Assembly (NCBI GenBank): GCA_027625915.1
Contig: JANTQA010000032.1
Span: forward strand, 15,516,001 to 15,580,000
Source: Anaeramoeba flamelloides
Lineage: Eukaryota; Metamonada; Anaeramoebidae
Reading direction: 5' to 3'
Length of the DNA: 64,000 bases
Part shown: positions 12,623 to 23,385 of the stretch, piece by piece
Position numbering within the stretch: position 1 is the first letter of the stretch
How the letters are laid out: each line of letters begins with the position of its first letter
Program-made: the position numbers and the translations under genes
Notes under the pieces: generated by a model
Seen by the model: only the letters and a program-made list of their open reading frames with translations
Databases searched by the model: none
Told to the model about the DNA's origin: nothing

Positions 12623-13584
12623 TAATCAGTTTTTCCTTTTTTGTTCAAAAAGTTTGTTAAATAAAAAAATATAGAAAATCCAAATTTACTTTAAGAAAAG
12701 TCAAGGCATTGTGATCACTTTTAAAATGAATACATTTATTATGTAAAAAAAAATTATAATCATGAAAAATATGAATTTTCCAAAGAAATAGAGTAATTTT
12801 AAATCAACTTTTCAAAGAAAAGGAAAAAAAAAATTTTAATCTTTTATTTTTTTTTTAAATTTAAAGTTTTTTCAGGTATTAAATTTATCATTATCGACTT
12901 TCATCCCACTTTTATAATATCTCTTATTTCTAAACAATTATTTTTTGACTGATCAAAAAAAAAAAAAAAAAAAGGAACTTTAAAGTTTAGGTTGATTCTT
13001 TAAGTTAAATTGGTTTAAGTTAAATATAATTGTTCTAATTAATTAAACATATTTTTTTATAACAATTATTTTTTTATTTATAATAATTCTTAAAAAGTTG
13101 AATTTGATTATAAGAAATATCATACCAAAAAAAAAAAAAAATATTAATTTATAAATGATTGAATATGAAAATGTTTCTTCTGATATAATTTTTTTTTTCT
13201 TATTAACAAGAAAATTTTTTATAAAGTTTATCTTTGATATTTCGATTTTTGAGAACATTTTGGGATCTGGATGATTTTTTATTTGAATTTCAGATAAGAA
13301 TTCTTACTTCAAGGATTATATTGGAAAAAAATCCCAAAATTAGTTTACTTAAATTTACATCAACTTTTTAAAATCGTCACAGTACATAAATTTGAATGAG
13401 AAAATAATTCCACTCTAACTTCAAAGTGGACAGTTACTAATTCCACAATTATTGATTGGTAAATTATTATTGGATATTTTTATCATTAGTTTCTTTTTCT
13501 TTTCTTTTCTATTAGAATAATTGTTTTGGACTAAATGGAATTTCATTTTATATAAATTTCTAAATATTTAAATTTTGATAAATA

Positions 13585-13779
13585 CAGTCAATTCCACTTT
13601 AAGATACAAACTTTCAACGAAATTTATCATATAAGAATAATCTCAAATTAAGACACAAAAACCAAATCATATTCAAATAATTTATGTAAAAAAAAATTCC
13701 AAATTTTGAACTTTAATTTGAGATTTTTCATGATTCATAAATTTTGTTGAAAGTTCAAGTCTTAAAGTGGCGATCACTG
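13585..13779. mobile_element. CAGTCAGT MITE family C, copy 2 (195 bp)
   Basis: Starts CAGTCAATTCCACTTTAAG and ends AGTGGCGATCACTG, flanked by TA on both sides (13583-13584, 13780-13781). The arms are more diverged than in copies 1 and 3. Confidence 0.8.
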
Positions 13780-13959
13780 TATAATTAAACCTCATATATC
13801 TTTGATAGAACTTATCTGGATTTAACTCTTTTTTTTCAAAAAAAAATCCACTCCTCTTAAATTCTTAATAATATTAAATTTGATTGTTCAAAAGATAATT
13901 TATTATTGGCAATTTTCATTTTAATTATTCATTTTTCCAACATTTCCTTTTTGATTTTT

Positions 13960-14375
13960 GGATATTGAACAGTTGGAAAATAAAAAAAAAACAAGAAAAG
14001 ACAAAACCAATTTGGAAATGATTTACCAGTAGAAAAATGGAAAAAAGACAAGTTTGATTTTGTATGGGCTAGATATATGAATTAAGAAAGACCATTATTG
14101 GATTGATGGATGTGACAAAGAAACGAGAAATAAAGAAAAAACATTCCAAAACCAAAATACCCTAATGAGTTGCAGCTTTATGTTAAATATAAGACTATAA
14201 AGAAAAATATTTTGAAATGTGTTAAAATTTATCAATCAAAGGTATTGAACTTTTCCCCAATTCACCTTGTTCTTCGGTTTTTATTGATTTTATAATTTTT
14301 TTTTCTAGTACAATTTTCAAAACGAAATTTCTAATTTGAAATAAAAGGGCATGTCAATTATTACAATATTTAATT
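13960..14375 (+). repeat. Dispersed repeat H, plus-oriented copy
   Basis: Aligns with the reverse complement of 3115-3535. Both copies encode a KKDHYWI block followed by RNKEKTF, which is better conserved than the surrounding bases. This suggests a former coding region of an unrecognised transposon. Confidence 0.55.
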
Positions 14376-14876
14376 TTAATTATTATTGTAATTTTTATTG
14401 TTTTAAATGAGTATAAAATAGCTAGTTGAGTGTTTTTTCTTTTTTATAGAGATTTTCTTTTCTTTGAAAATAACTCTATAATTTATTAGATCCAATTATG
14501 AAAATTTCTTGAAATTTTAGAGTGCCCATTTATTTCAAAAATAGTTTATATTAATATATCTATTCAAATTCATTTTTAAATGAATTGATTTAGATTCAAT
14601 TTTATTACGAAAAATAAATCACCAGAAAAAATCTAAAATAGGATAATAATTGTATTATTTGTAATAAAAAGAAATAGTATATAACAATAAAACTTTAGCG
14701 ACAAGATAAATTCTTGAAAAACACCAACAACTTAAAATTGATAATTTTTCCTTTTCTTTTTCTATTTCTTTTTCTTTTTCAAAATTAGTAAACATAAAGA
14801 AATTAAAAATAGAACCCTTAAATTACAATAATAAAAAAAAAAAGTAATTTTTTTGAAAAAAAAATTTCTACCAATA

Positions 14877-15073
14877 CAGTCAGTTTCACTTTTAAGACAC
14901 AAACTTTCTACGAAATTTAAGACACACAAAAAATCTCAAATTAAAGCCCAAAATTCAAATTCTAGTAAAATAATTTGTGAAAATTAAAATTCCCAAAAAT
15001 TCTGCTTTAATTTGAGATTTTTTTGTGCCTTAAATTTCGTTGAAAGTTTGTGCCTTCAAAGTGAAACTGACTG
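14877..15073. mobile_element. CAGTCAGT MITE family C, copy 3 (197 bp)
   Basis: Starts CAGTCAGTTTCACTTTTAAG and ends AAAGTGAAACTGACTG, flanked by TA (14875-14876, 15074-15075). It has the most nearly perfect ends of the three copies, so it is probably the youngest. Confidence 0.87.
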
Positions 15074-15254
15074 TATATTTACCAATAAATTTTTATATTA
15101 TTTTGATAATTATTTTAAAATTTATATAACCAAAACATTAAATTTTTTTCACTCATAATGATTTGACTTTTATTATTTTTTTTTTATTCTTTGTTATGAT
15201 TTTTTCTACATAAATACATGCTTATAAATGTGTAATATTACTGTCTAAGTATTA

Positions 15255-15346
15255 AGGTCTTTCCAAGGCTACCATAAAATTCTAAATAAAATATAATTGG
15301 GTTTTCTATTCTTATTTTATATTTTATGGTAGCCTTGGAACGATTG
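15255..15346. mobile_element. 92-bp foldback MITE family P
   Basis: Arms TTCCAAGGCTACCATAAAAT and its exact complement surround a short loop, with TA at both borders (15253-15254, 15347-15348). A single right half with TTATGGTAGACTTGGAAAGACTG followed by TA lies at 53928-53952, showing that the sequence is dispersed. Confidence 0.7.
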
Positions 15347-16607
15347 TATATTTTTTTTGAAACCCAAATTGTGATTTATGAATAAATTCCCATCAAGGTT
15401 GAAACATGATTGAAAACAGTTAATAAAAGATTTTTAGAAATTATTTTGTTACATTTACATTTTTTTAAATATGCAAATAGTTCAAATGTAATACTTCATT
15501 TCCCTTTTTTATGAATAAATAGAATTAATCTGTTTATATTTTGTCAATTATTTTTAGAATATTATTTGTTTAAGGACTAAGATTGCAATTAAAATTGAAC
15601 TCAAAGGTGTTTTTGTCATGACTTGGTGGTCCCGAATTCTCACAAATATATTCTTTAGTGTGGTATAAGAATGAAATAAAAAATATTTTTACTAAATTAA
15701 TTTGTATGTCCTTCTTTCTGTGATCTCAAAAAAAAAAAAGAAAGAAGGTTGGTTAAAAACAGATTTTTGAGAGAATTTCATTTCTTAGGTGAATTTTTAA
15801 ACCTGAGACCTTGTAAATAATTTTCTAATCTATTTTTTTTCATGTGGTATAATAGTATAGTGGGGATGAACTTTTCATATCAAAGATCAAAATTGAGAAA
15901 AATTGCAAAAATTTTGAAATTTTTGTTTGTTATTTTCTTGCGAGGTTAAAATTTTGTACAAGCCTGAAATAACATTCCACAAAGTAAAGAATCCATAAAA
16001 ATTACCTTTACCTAAAAATGAAAGATGATTTTTCCTCGATCCAATGAACAAAAGTTTTTTTTTTAATAAGAAAAATTAACTAATTTTCATAAAATAAATT
16101 TTCATTAGATCTTTGATTTCAGAAATTACTCAAAAATTGGCCTACACTACCCAACTACCAATTAATCTTGGTACTTACAAACGAGCTTTAAGATAAAACA
16201 AACAAACAAAAAACTTTCGTGTATTACTGAAATATGCAAAATAAACAGAAACACGCCAGTTCTTATATACAATACAAAATTTTAATTCGAAAATTTGGTA
16301 ATCGCCGTCAAAAAAAAGAAATTTAAATTTAAAAACCAATTAAAAGAATTAAGGCTGCCTTATCTGGAAAAACTAAATAAAATTCAATCAAAGAATCAAC
16401 AATAAAATTAATTGGAATTCAAAAAACCTAAAGATTCCCAAAAAAGAAATTTATAAATATAAATACAATGAGTTGCAAATTCTACAAGTTGGAAGTCCAA
16501 AAATATTTTAATATAATAAAAAACCAAAAATATTTATTAATCAAAGATATTTAAGTTACCCCCCAAACTCAATATTGTTAAAATTTGGGGCTTTTAAAAA
16601 CTGCTTA

Positions 16608-17162
16608 AGGTTTACAATCCCTGAAATTTGAAAAAAGATTATATTACGTAGGGTGTAGTGACTTGTTAATTTGGTTCTTAGCTGATCGATCTTGGATTTA
16701 GTATGAGTTTTAATAAGTGGTTCAAAATGGCAATTTTTGACAATTTATTGTTTTTTTTTCCAAAATCAGAAATGAAGTGTTTAAGATAAATGGATGGAAG
16801 TTAAGTTATAATAAAATGTGATTTTTGGGTTGATAGTTGAAATTTTTAATTAGGCTTGGTTTTATTTTGTGTTTTTAAAAACAAAATTTTTTTCATCAAG
16901 TTAATTGACTAAAAAGTATTTAAAAATTATCTTCTACAACCCAAAAATTTAAATTTATTCTTGAACACCTACCAATCTATTAATCTTACACTCTTCAATT
17001 CGGATTTTGGAAAAAAAAACAATAAATTGTCAAAAATTGCCATTTTGAACCACTTATTAAAACTCATACTAAATCCAAGATCGATCAGCTAAGAACCAAA
17101 TTAACAAGTCACTACACCCTACGTAATATAATCTTTTTTCAAATTTCAGGGATTGTAAACCT
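16608..17162. mobile_element. AGGTTTACAATCC palindromic MITE family D, copy 1 (555 bp)
   Basis: Long terminal inverted repeats (about 180 bp) begin AGGTTTACAATCCCTGAAAT and end in the complement. The flanks are TA (16606-16607, 17163-17164). It sits directly upstream of a LINE C-terminal relic and probably inserted into it. No coding capacity. Other copies: 49563-50347 and 51730-52761. Confidence 0.85.
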
Positions 17163-17164
17163 TA

Positions 17165-17456
17165 TTATGATATTACTATGTAATGAAAAAAAATTTAAAT
17201 AAATACTGTCCTCTATGTTTAAAATATAAACAAAAGGAAATTATAGAAAAGATTGATCATTTTTTATTGGTCTGTCCTTCCTATGAAAAAAAATAGATTA
17301 ATATTTTATAACAAATTAAAAGAATTAAATTTTAATGAAATAATTTTAAACTGTGACAGTTTGAGACTATTTTCATTAATCAATATTCGTAAAATCTATG
17401 ATTTTACGCTTACATTTCTGAAAGGAAATTTAAGTATAAGGGCGTCTAGAGTTTAA
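17165..17456 (+). mobile_element. LINE (non-LTR retrotransposon) C-terminal relic
   Basis: From 17204 the frame reads YCPLCLKYKQK followed by KIDHFLLVCPSY, a C-x2-C-x13-H-x4-C zinc knuckle like that near the C-terminus of LINE polyproteins. After an A8 run at about 17284-17291 the reading continues in another frame as NRLIFYNKLKEL and on to the stop at 17456, so one frameshift separates the two parts. Its tail (NIRKIYDFTLTFL) resembles NIKEIYDITIEYL at 48542-48802. Sequence before the MITE (from about 16140) may belong to the same element. Confidence 0.6.
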
Positions 17457-17834
17457 ATTACACTTCTTCCTCAATAATAAAAACAAAAAAAAACAAAAAA
17501 CTTTTTCATAAAAATAAAAAAAATGTTTTGGGTGTTTTCAAATAGAAATGGTATATGAGATTGATTTCAAAATACCAAAGAGAGTAATTACTTATTGAAA
17601 TTATTAATGAGAACTTGGGGGATATTCGAATTTTATGCTCAGTGAGGGCTGAAATAAAATACTATAAACAGAAAAAAAGCTATAAAAGACAATGGATTGA
17701 GGAAAAGTCAAAATATTGCAATTTTTGGAATTTTTAGGATTTTTTAGATTTTGCTTAATAATCATTTATTGATGCAAAAACTTTTTGAATTTCCCGAACA
17801 AAACAACGCAAAACTAAAAAGCCATTTTTTTGAT

Positions 17835-17934
17835 ATTAGGAAAATGCCACTGGTACTTTCTTTTCAAGTATATTTATACTCTATCGCTATACTCTAACAT
17901 ACTTGAAAAGAAAGTGGAGTGGCATTTTCCTAAT
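17835..17934. repeat. 100-bp near-perfect palindrome
   Basis: ATTAGGAAAATGCCACTGG at the left matches the reverse complement of the right end (CCACT variant, then GGCATTTTCCTAAT). Arms are about 40 bp with a short AT loop, and TA could be the target duplication. It resembles a single-copy foldback MITE. Confidence 0.6.
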
Positions 17935-18941
17935 GAAATTTTTTTCTTCAAAATTTGGTGAGAATAATTTGGATTTGTTGAAGGGAAATTTTTATTTCCA
18001 ACCCGAAATTTTCAAAAAAAACACATAAATTTTTCAAGTTCGCAAGATCCCTGAGATCAAGTTTCTTTTAAGTCTATAAATATGTTACTAGTTGGAAAAA
18101 TAGTATTCATTAACTATAAAATTCGAATAATCCTTAAATCAAGCAAAAACAGAACGAACCAAACCCAAAAACCAAAATAAAGCAGATAAAACTACAACTC
18201 CCTTTTTAAGAATTATTTAGATTTAGGCAAAAATGGAACAATACGAGGAACTCAAAGATCAAAATGGATAAACAATTCGAGAATTTCAAAAGTTCGGGTT
18301 GTTTATTGTGAGTGTTTTAAATGTTTTTCATTTTTCAAGCTCAAAAATCTATATAATTTTTCTTTTTCATTCCTCACCTTTCTTTGAAAAATGTGTTCGA
18401 GTTTACCTATCTTAAAAATTGCATCCTAAAAACTACATAACAATGGTTTCTTTGATCTAAATTGGACAATGGTTGGATGTCTATTCCTTCACAATTTAAA
18501 TGAGAGTTGATTAAAATGTTTTTATTGAATTGGTGAATTGCCAAGGTAGTCGTTAATTCTCTTAAAGAAAGTAAAGAGTTTTAATTTAATTTCTTTAATA
18601 AAGAAGTGAGAGTCAAAGAGAGAATTGACATTAAAAGAAAACTAAGGTACAAAATTGTTCTTTATTTCCTTTCTAAAAACAAAATAAAAAAATTTTCCAA
18701 TAAATAAGAACCCAAAAATTCTTTCTTTTCGATTTATTCGTATGGTAAAAAATAAGTTAACAACTTGAAAGTGAGAGGAAAATTTTTTAATTTGTTTTTG
18801 ATTATTCAGTTAAGAAGCGAAAAACGAATTCTTTGACAGTAATAGAAACTAAAAATCAATTTCAAATGAAATACTTTTTTAAAATTAAAGATTACTTTCT
18901 TCATTCAGCTTTATGATTTCTTATTGTTCCTGAATTTTCAA

Positions 18942-18981
18942 AATCAAAGAATAAAAAGTTGTGAAACTTTATTCTTTGATT
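18942..18981. repeat. Hairpin upstream of the coiled-coil gene
   Basis: AATCAAAGAATAAA and its exact complement TTTATTCTTTGATT are separated by 12 bases, about 115 bases before the ATG at 19097. It could be a regulatory palindrome or chance. Confidence 0.35.
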
Positions 18982-19096
18982 GCAAAGAAATTTGAAGAGG
19001 ATCATAATACTTGTTCTTCTAAAAAAATGATACATCTTTTTTTTCGTACCAAAAATCATTTTTTTTAATTTGTTACTTTATTTGCAAAGTCTAAAA

Positions 19097-20698
19097 ATGA
19101 GTGGATACCAATCCAATAAAATTGCTTTTAGAATAAGCAAAAATACATCTGAAAGTAAATATTGCTTATTAAAAAACAATAAAATCATTTCCATTGAAAC
19201 GGTTGATTTTGATAAAGAAATAAACGAAATTCAAGAAAAAAGAGAAAAACTTGATGATAAAAAACAGAGGCTAGAAAATAAAATGAAGATTCTAAAAAAG
19301 AAGAAAAGAAATATAAGAAATCAAAATCATGGGCCGAAAAAAAATATGACAAGAAAAGAAAAATTCCAGCAACTAAAAGTTGAAATTTCAGAACTTGACA
19401 AAAAAATAAACGAAATTCAAGAAAAAAGAGAAAAACTTGATGATAAAGAACAGGAGCTTGAAAAGGAAAGGAAGAATCCAAAAAATAAGCATAGAAAAAC
19501 AAAAGAATCATCTACACAACCAAAAAACTTTGAGATAAATAATGAACAATTAAATCAAAAACAATTGAAAATTTTCGAACTCGAAAAAGAAATACAACAC
19601 TTTAAAGATAAAATACAAACACTTAGAGAAAAAAACGAATCACTGAAAAGTTTCAAAAAAAATTCTGAAGAGAAAATAGATGAAAAAGAAAAAATAATTC
19701 AACAGCTTTATGATCAAGTGGAAAAATTAAAACAAAAATCCCGATCTCAAGATTCTGAAATTCAACCGAACATATCACAAAGAGGTGAACCAAACAAAAA
19801 TAATGCAATTATTCAAAAAGATTTAGTACGGAGCTTTAAAAACAGTCGGGCTATAATTTGCAACAAAATAAAAAGGATAATAACCAAAATTCAAGAACAA
19901 AATTCTAAAATAAGCGAAAGAATTATTGATTTTTATAATTATAACATGAATATTTTTGAAGAAAAATGGTTGAGTTACCTAAACAGTTTAAATTATTCTG
20001 ATCTTCCAAAAATTCGTCAGTTTGGATTCCTTCAACAGAACTTTTTACAATGGTATATGGAAATCGAGAATGAATATTATTTAAAAAGAGAAATAAAAGA
20101 GAAATACATTTTAGATTTTTTAAAGAAAATGGATATAGTGCCAATTAAGCAGATTTACAGCGAAATGGAAAAACTTTATGGGGTTGGTTATTTATCAAAG
20201 TATTTGGATCCAAAATCAGATGATATTGATAAATCTAAATGTTGGGAGAGAGCACTCAAGGCTATTGAAACCGACCTCACCGAAATTGTGGATAATTATT
20301 TGGAAAACCATACGAAAAAAAAAGAAAGTCTTGAACAAATTAAAAGTTTTATCGAAAGCCAAAAACAAAACATGGAAAAATACTTTATATGGTTTGAATT
20401 GTTTCAAAAATTATATGATATTTTCTGGGTTTCCTTTGGGATTAGAAATCAATCTATTTCTTTTGAACATACAAAACAACTCTTTAAATTACAAAAAGTT
20501 AAAATAATACAAGGCGAATTTATGAAATTTGAGGCTAAACCTCAAAAATTTAACCCTGATTATCATAAATCTCTTTTCAGAAAAAAAAAATTTGAAAAAA
20601 ATGAAGATGTTGTCGTTTGTGTCCCATTAATTTTTTCCCCTTTCAATGATACTATCATCTATAAAGCACGCGTTATTCATTATCAAAACCAATTTTAA
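19097..20698 (+). CDS. Coiled-coil protein with a compact C-terminal domain, 533 aa
   Basis: I do not recognise a family. The start is the first in-frame ATG, reading MSGYQSNKIAF. Residues about 30-240 are a charged coiled coil with a near-exact internal duplication: EIQEKREKLDDK occurs twice, about 65 residues apart, around a Lys/Arg-rich linker. Residues about 250-475 are less charged and helical, with aromatic-rich stretches (FLQWYMEIENEYY, KYFIWFELFQKLYDIFW). The last 56 residues form a separate block with KPQKFNPDYH, a Val-rich VVVCVPL and IIYKARVIHY. That layout (Phe-x-Pro-x-x-His, then Val-Val, then Ala-Arg-Val at the end) faintly recalls the C-terminal head of GrpE-type Hsp70 exchange factors. 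The similarity is weak and unproven. Single exon; codon use matches the neighbours. Confidence 0.75.
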   Translation: MSGYQSNKIAFRISKNTSESKYCLLKNNKIISIETVDFDKEINEIQEKREKLDDKKQRLENKMKILKKKKRNIRNQNHGPKKNMTRKEKFQQLKVEISELDKKINEIQEKREKLDDKEQELEKERKNPKNKHRKTKESSTQPKNFEINNEQLNQKQLKIFELEKEIQHFKDKIQTLREKNESLKSFKKNSEEKIDEKEKIIQQLYDQVEKLKQKSRSQDSEIQPNISQRGEPNKNNAIIQKDLVRSFKNSRAIICNKIKRIITKIQEQNSKISERIIDFYNYNMNIFEEKWLSYLNSLNYSDLPKIRQFGFLQQNFLQWYMEIENEYYLKREIKEKYILDFLKKMDIVPIKQIYSEMEKLYGVGYLSKYLDPKSDDIDKSKCWERALKAIETDLTEIVDNYLENHTKKKESLEQIKSFIESQKQNMEKYFIWFELFQKLYDIFWVSFGIRNQSISFEHTKQLFKLQKVKIIQGEFMKFEAKPQKFNPDYHKSLFRKKKFEKNEDVVVCVPLIFSPFNDTIIYKARVIHYQNQF

Positions 20699-20739
20699 AA
20701 AAGAGAATATTAATTTTTAAATTCATACAAATTGAATTT

Positions 20740-20741
<2 letters not shown>

Positions 20742-20777
<36 letters not shown>
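20742..20777. repeat. (TA)18 microsatellite
   Basis: Pure AT dinucleotide run just downstream of the coiled-coil gene stop. Confidence 0.85.
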
Positions 20778-20779
<2 letters not shown>

Positions 20780-21202
20780 ATTTACTTTTAAAAAGAATTG
20801 TTTCCCCTTTTTATTATCTCTATTTAAAGGCTTATTAGTTTTTTTTTTTCTATTCAAATATCTCCCAACAATTATTTTTTTTTGATCTATTTTTCTTTTT
20901 CTTTAACCATTATGAATAGTTTCTAGGAAGGTTTTCATTCAGCTGGTTGAATTATTTTTGATCTTATTAAATAAAAAGAAAAAAAAAATAATTTTTTTTA
21001 TCGATATTATTGATGAAGTGTAAATTACAGCCGAGCTGTACTTTTACTTCTATTTTTAAAAGTTCATTGAAAGAATTGGTATCACAATAGATTCTGAAAA
21101 AAATGTGTATACAATTATTGGTGGTAAATCATATTTGTTATAGATTGTTTCAAATACCTGTAAAAATTTATATCTAAAATAGTACTTCAAGTTGATCGTA
21201 TC

Positions 21203-21993
21203 GAATCTATCAAATATTCCCCGAAAATACCCGAAAATCGAAAATACTCGAAAATTTTTTAACCAAGAAAAAACACTTTTTGAACAACTTCTAAGAAACT
21301 TTAGTGCAAATATACTCAGTTTAAAGGTAAATTTGAAATTTTATTTAGGAAAAATTTTTTTAATCTGAAAATATCAAAATTCAAAAAATTTAAATTTTAG
21401 GGAATAGAATAGCATTCAACCCATTTTGTGTGAAAGGAATTGGTATCTACGATGACTGTAACATTTCTTATCCTTTCGAAATGGTATTAACTAAATGAGA
21501 GAAAATGTACTTGTAAAGAAAACTTCTAATTGTGTATCATTACCCATAATATTGTAATAAAAAATACAATCCAAAAATAACCGAGTAATATCTAATTGTA
21601 CAATACATACTCTACACAGGGTGGCCCAAGCCAAACTTTATTTAACTTCCCTATCCATAAAAGGAACTGGTTTAACCAAAACATAAGAACACAACTCATA
21701 CCAAACCAAACACAACCCATCCTAATACCCTGACATACCTATCCCCTTACCCTAATAAGTACTAAAAATTACTCAAATATTACTCAAAAGGTAGCACCAA
21801 CTCTTTAGAGGGGTTTAAAGTAGAAAATTCAAAAAAAAATATTTTGTCTGAAAGTAAAATTGTTTTTTTAGCGTTAAATTGAGTCTACTGACACTAGGGT
21901 TTCTTGAAGTTGTTCAAAAAGTGTTTTTTCGCGGTTAAAAAATTTTAGGGTATTTTCGATTTTTGGGTATTTTCAGGAATATTTCATTCACCC
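21203..21993. mobile_element. Long-TIR MITE family M, copy 2 (791 bp)
   Basis: Same structure as 4248-5040: left arm with CCCGAAAATACCCGAAAATC, right arm with its diverged complement, and an internal segment shared with the other copies (for example TTCAACCCATTTTGTGTGAA). TATCGAATC appears at 21199-21207 and again at 21994-22002, a 9-bp match that overlaps the first five bases of the element as defined from the other copies. Confidence 0.82.
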
Positions 21994-22481
21994 TATCGAA
22001 TCACTCTACCAAATTTGAAAATTTTCTTTTTGGATTTTTTTTTGCAAATTATTTTTTTTAAATCTAAAAATAGAAAATTAAAATAATAGTATTCCAGAAT
22101 TTAAGTATTATTAAGAATTTCATATATTTAGAACTCCAAAAACGAACTTTTTTTTTTTCAATTGATTTAATTTCAAAGATTTACTCAATAAGTGTTAAAT
22201 TAGAAACCAAAAAGATTGATTAGTTTTACTTACTTTTATTAACTTTTTGTATAAATATCGTCGTTTCCATTTTTTGAAAAATAATATCTCAAAATATATC
22301 GATTGGTTAATTATTTAATTTTTTAAAATAATTGAATTGTTTTGGAAAGTAATTAAACATTTTTATACAAATTAAAGTAAAAGTTTTTTCAGCATTGAAA
22401 TCTGAATATTGATTAATCAACCTTTAGATTTATGGCGAAGTGTAGATTTTTTATCTTGAGTTCTTGGATTTTTTTTACTAA

Positions 22482-22938
22482 CTGTTGAGAGAAAAATGTT
22501 TGATAGAGAAAAATAGTTGTACACCATTTTTAATTGGGAACATTACTGAAAATGATTTTTAATTTCAATCGTTTGTGAAATAACTAAAGATAATAACAAT
22601 AATCTACTTATTAGAATAACAATTAATACAATTCTACTTTTTCAAAAGCTTATCTATTATAATCTAAAGCAAGTTTAAAAATTACCATTTTCCGAATTAA
22701 TAGTAAACTTTACTACAACTTGGATTTTTGTTAAAATAGCATGATCTACTTTAGTTATCAACCATTCAAATGAGTATTCTACACAAACCACAGATTAATG
22801 AACTTTTAACACCTTTAAACCTGGATTTATATAAAAGTCACCTGGTTATCATTGGATTTGATTTTCAATTTTACTAATGTTCCGAATTAAAAATACTTTC
22901 CAACCATTTTTCTGTGTCCAACATTTTTCTCTCAACAG
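22482..22938. mobile_element. 457-bp TIR element family E
   Basis: Begins CTGTTGAGAGAAAAATGTT and ends with the complement AACATTTTTCTCTCAACAG, inverted repeats of about 38 bp. TA follows the right end; AA precedes the left. An internal segment around AAATGAGTATTCTA is shared with 24214-24732. No transposase frame. Confidence 0.75.
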
Positions 22939-23071
22939 TAAAACAAAGAACAACTTTACAATCTCTTGAGATCAACTTTTTTGGTTTTTCTACTATTATA
23001 ATCATCAGATTTTTTAAATACATTTAAACCAGGTCATACTAATCTGGTTTATAATATATTAGCATGACATA

Positions 23072-23286
23072 CTGTCGATTCCAAATTAAAAAGAACCAAA
23101 ATTTCATTCAGCTTTCCAAAAAAACACAGATCAAAGATTTCAAAGAAAGCATTAAATCTTACCAATTCTAAAAAGGAAATACTAGACTACATTTCTTATT
23201 AGAATTTAATAATTTTGCTTCGAACTTTTTAAACCTTTTTGGAAAGACAAATGAAAATTTTGTTCAATTTATTTTGAAACACACAG
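23072..23286. mobile_element. TA-type MITE family G, copy 3 (215 bp)
   Basis: Flanked by TA on both sides (23070-23071, 23287-23288). The left end is CTGTCGATTCCAAATTAAA and the right end ATTTTGAAACACACAG. The arms share CAAAATTTCATTCAGCTTTCC with copies at 9318-9533 and 9538-9756. It ends 99 bases before the phosphatase ATG and so probably lies in or next to its promoter. Confidence 0.75.
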
Positions 23287-23385
23287 TACTAATTTCCAGC
23301 TTCTCGTTGGTAGCTATTAGCACCTTAAAATAATCTTCTCTATAAATCATTTTTTAATTTTTATTTGCTTTATCAATCAAATTTA

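Larger units (their letters stand above)
11509..19096. other. 7.6-kb gene-free interval rich in small transposons
   Basis: No convincing host gene. It starts with a 34-base T run (11511-11544) and holds three copies of a TA-type MITE of about 197 bp, a 92-bp and a 100-bp palindrome, repeat H plus copy (13960-14375), a LINE C-terminal relic, and a 555-bp palindromic element inserted beside that relic. Short open frames at 11807-12010 (-), 12125-12391 (+) and 13043-13258 (-) have Phe/Lys/Ile-rich biased composition and no motifs. Confidence 0.6.
20699..23385. other. Gene-free interval before the phosphatase
   Basis: Contains a (TA)n tract, MITE family M copy 2, a 457-bp TIR element and family G copy 3, the last ending about 100 bases before the phosphatase ATG. 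No coding sequence is seen. Confidence 0.6.

Noticed and set aside
22482-22938. Retroelement LTR
   Set aside because: The ends are inverted repeats, not direct repeats, and the element is a short TIR MITE.
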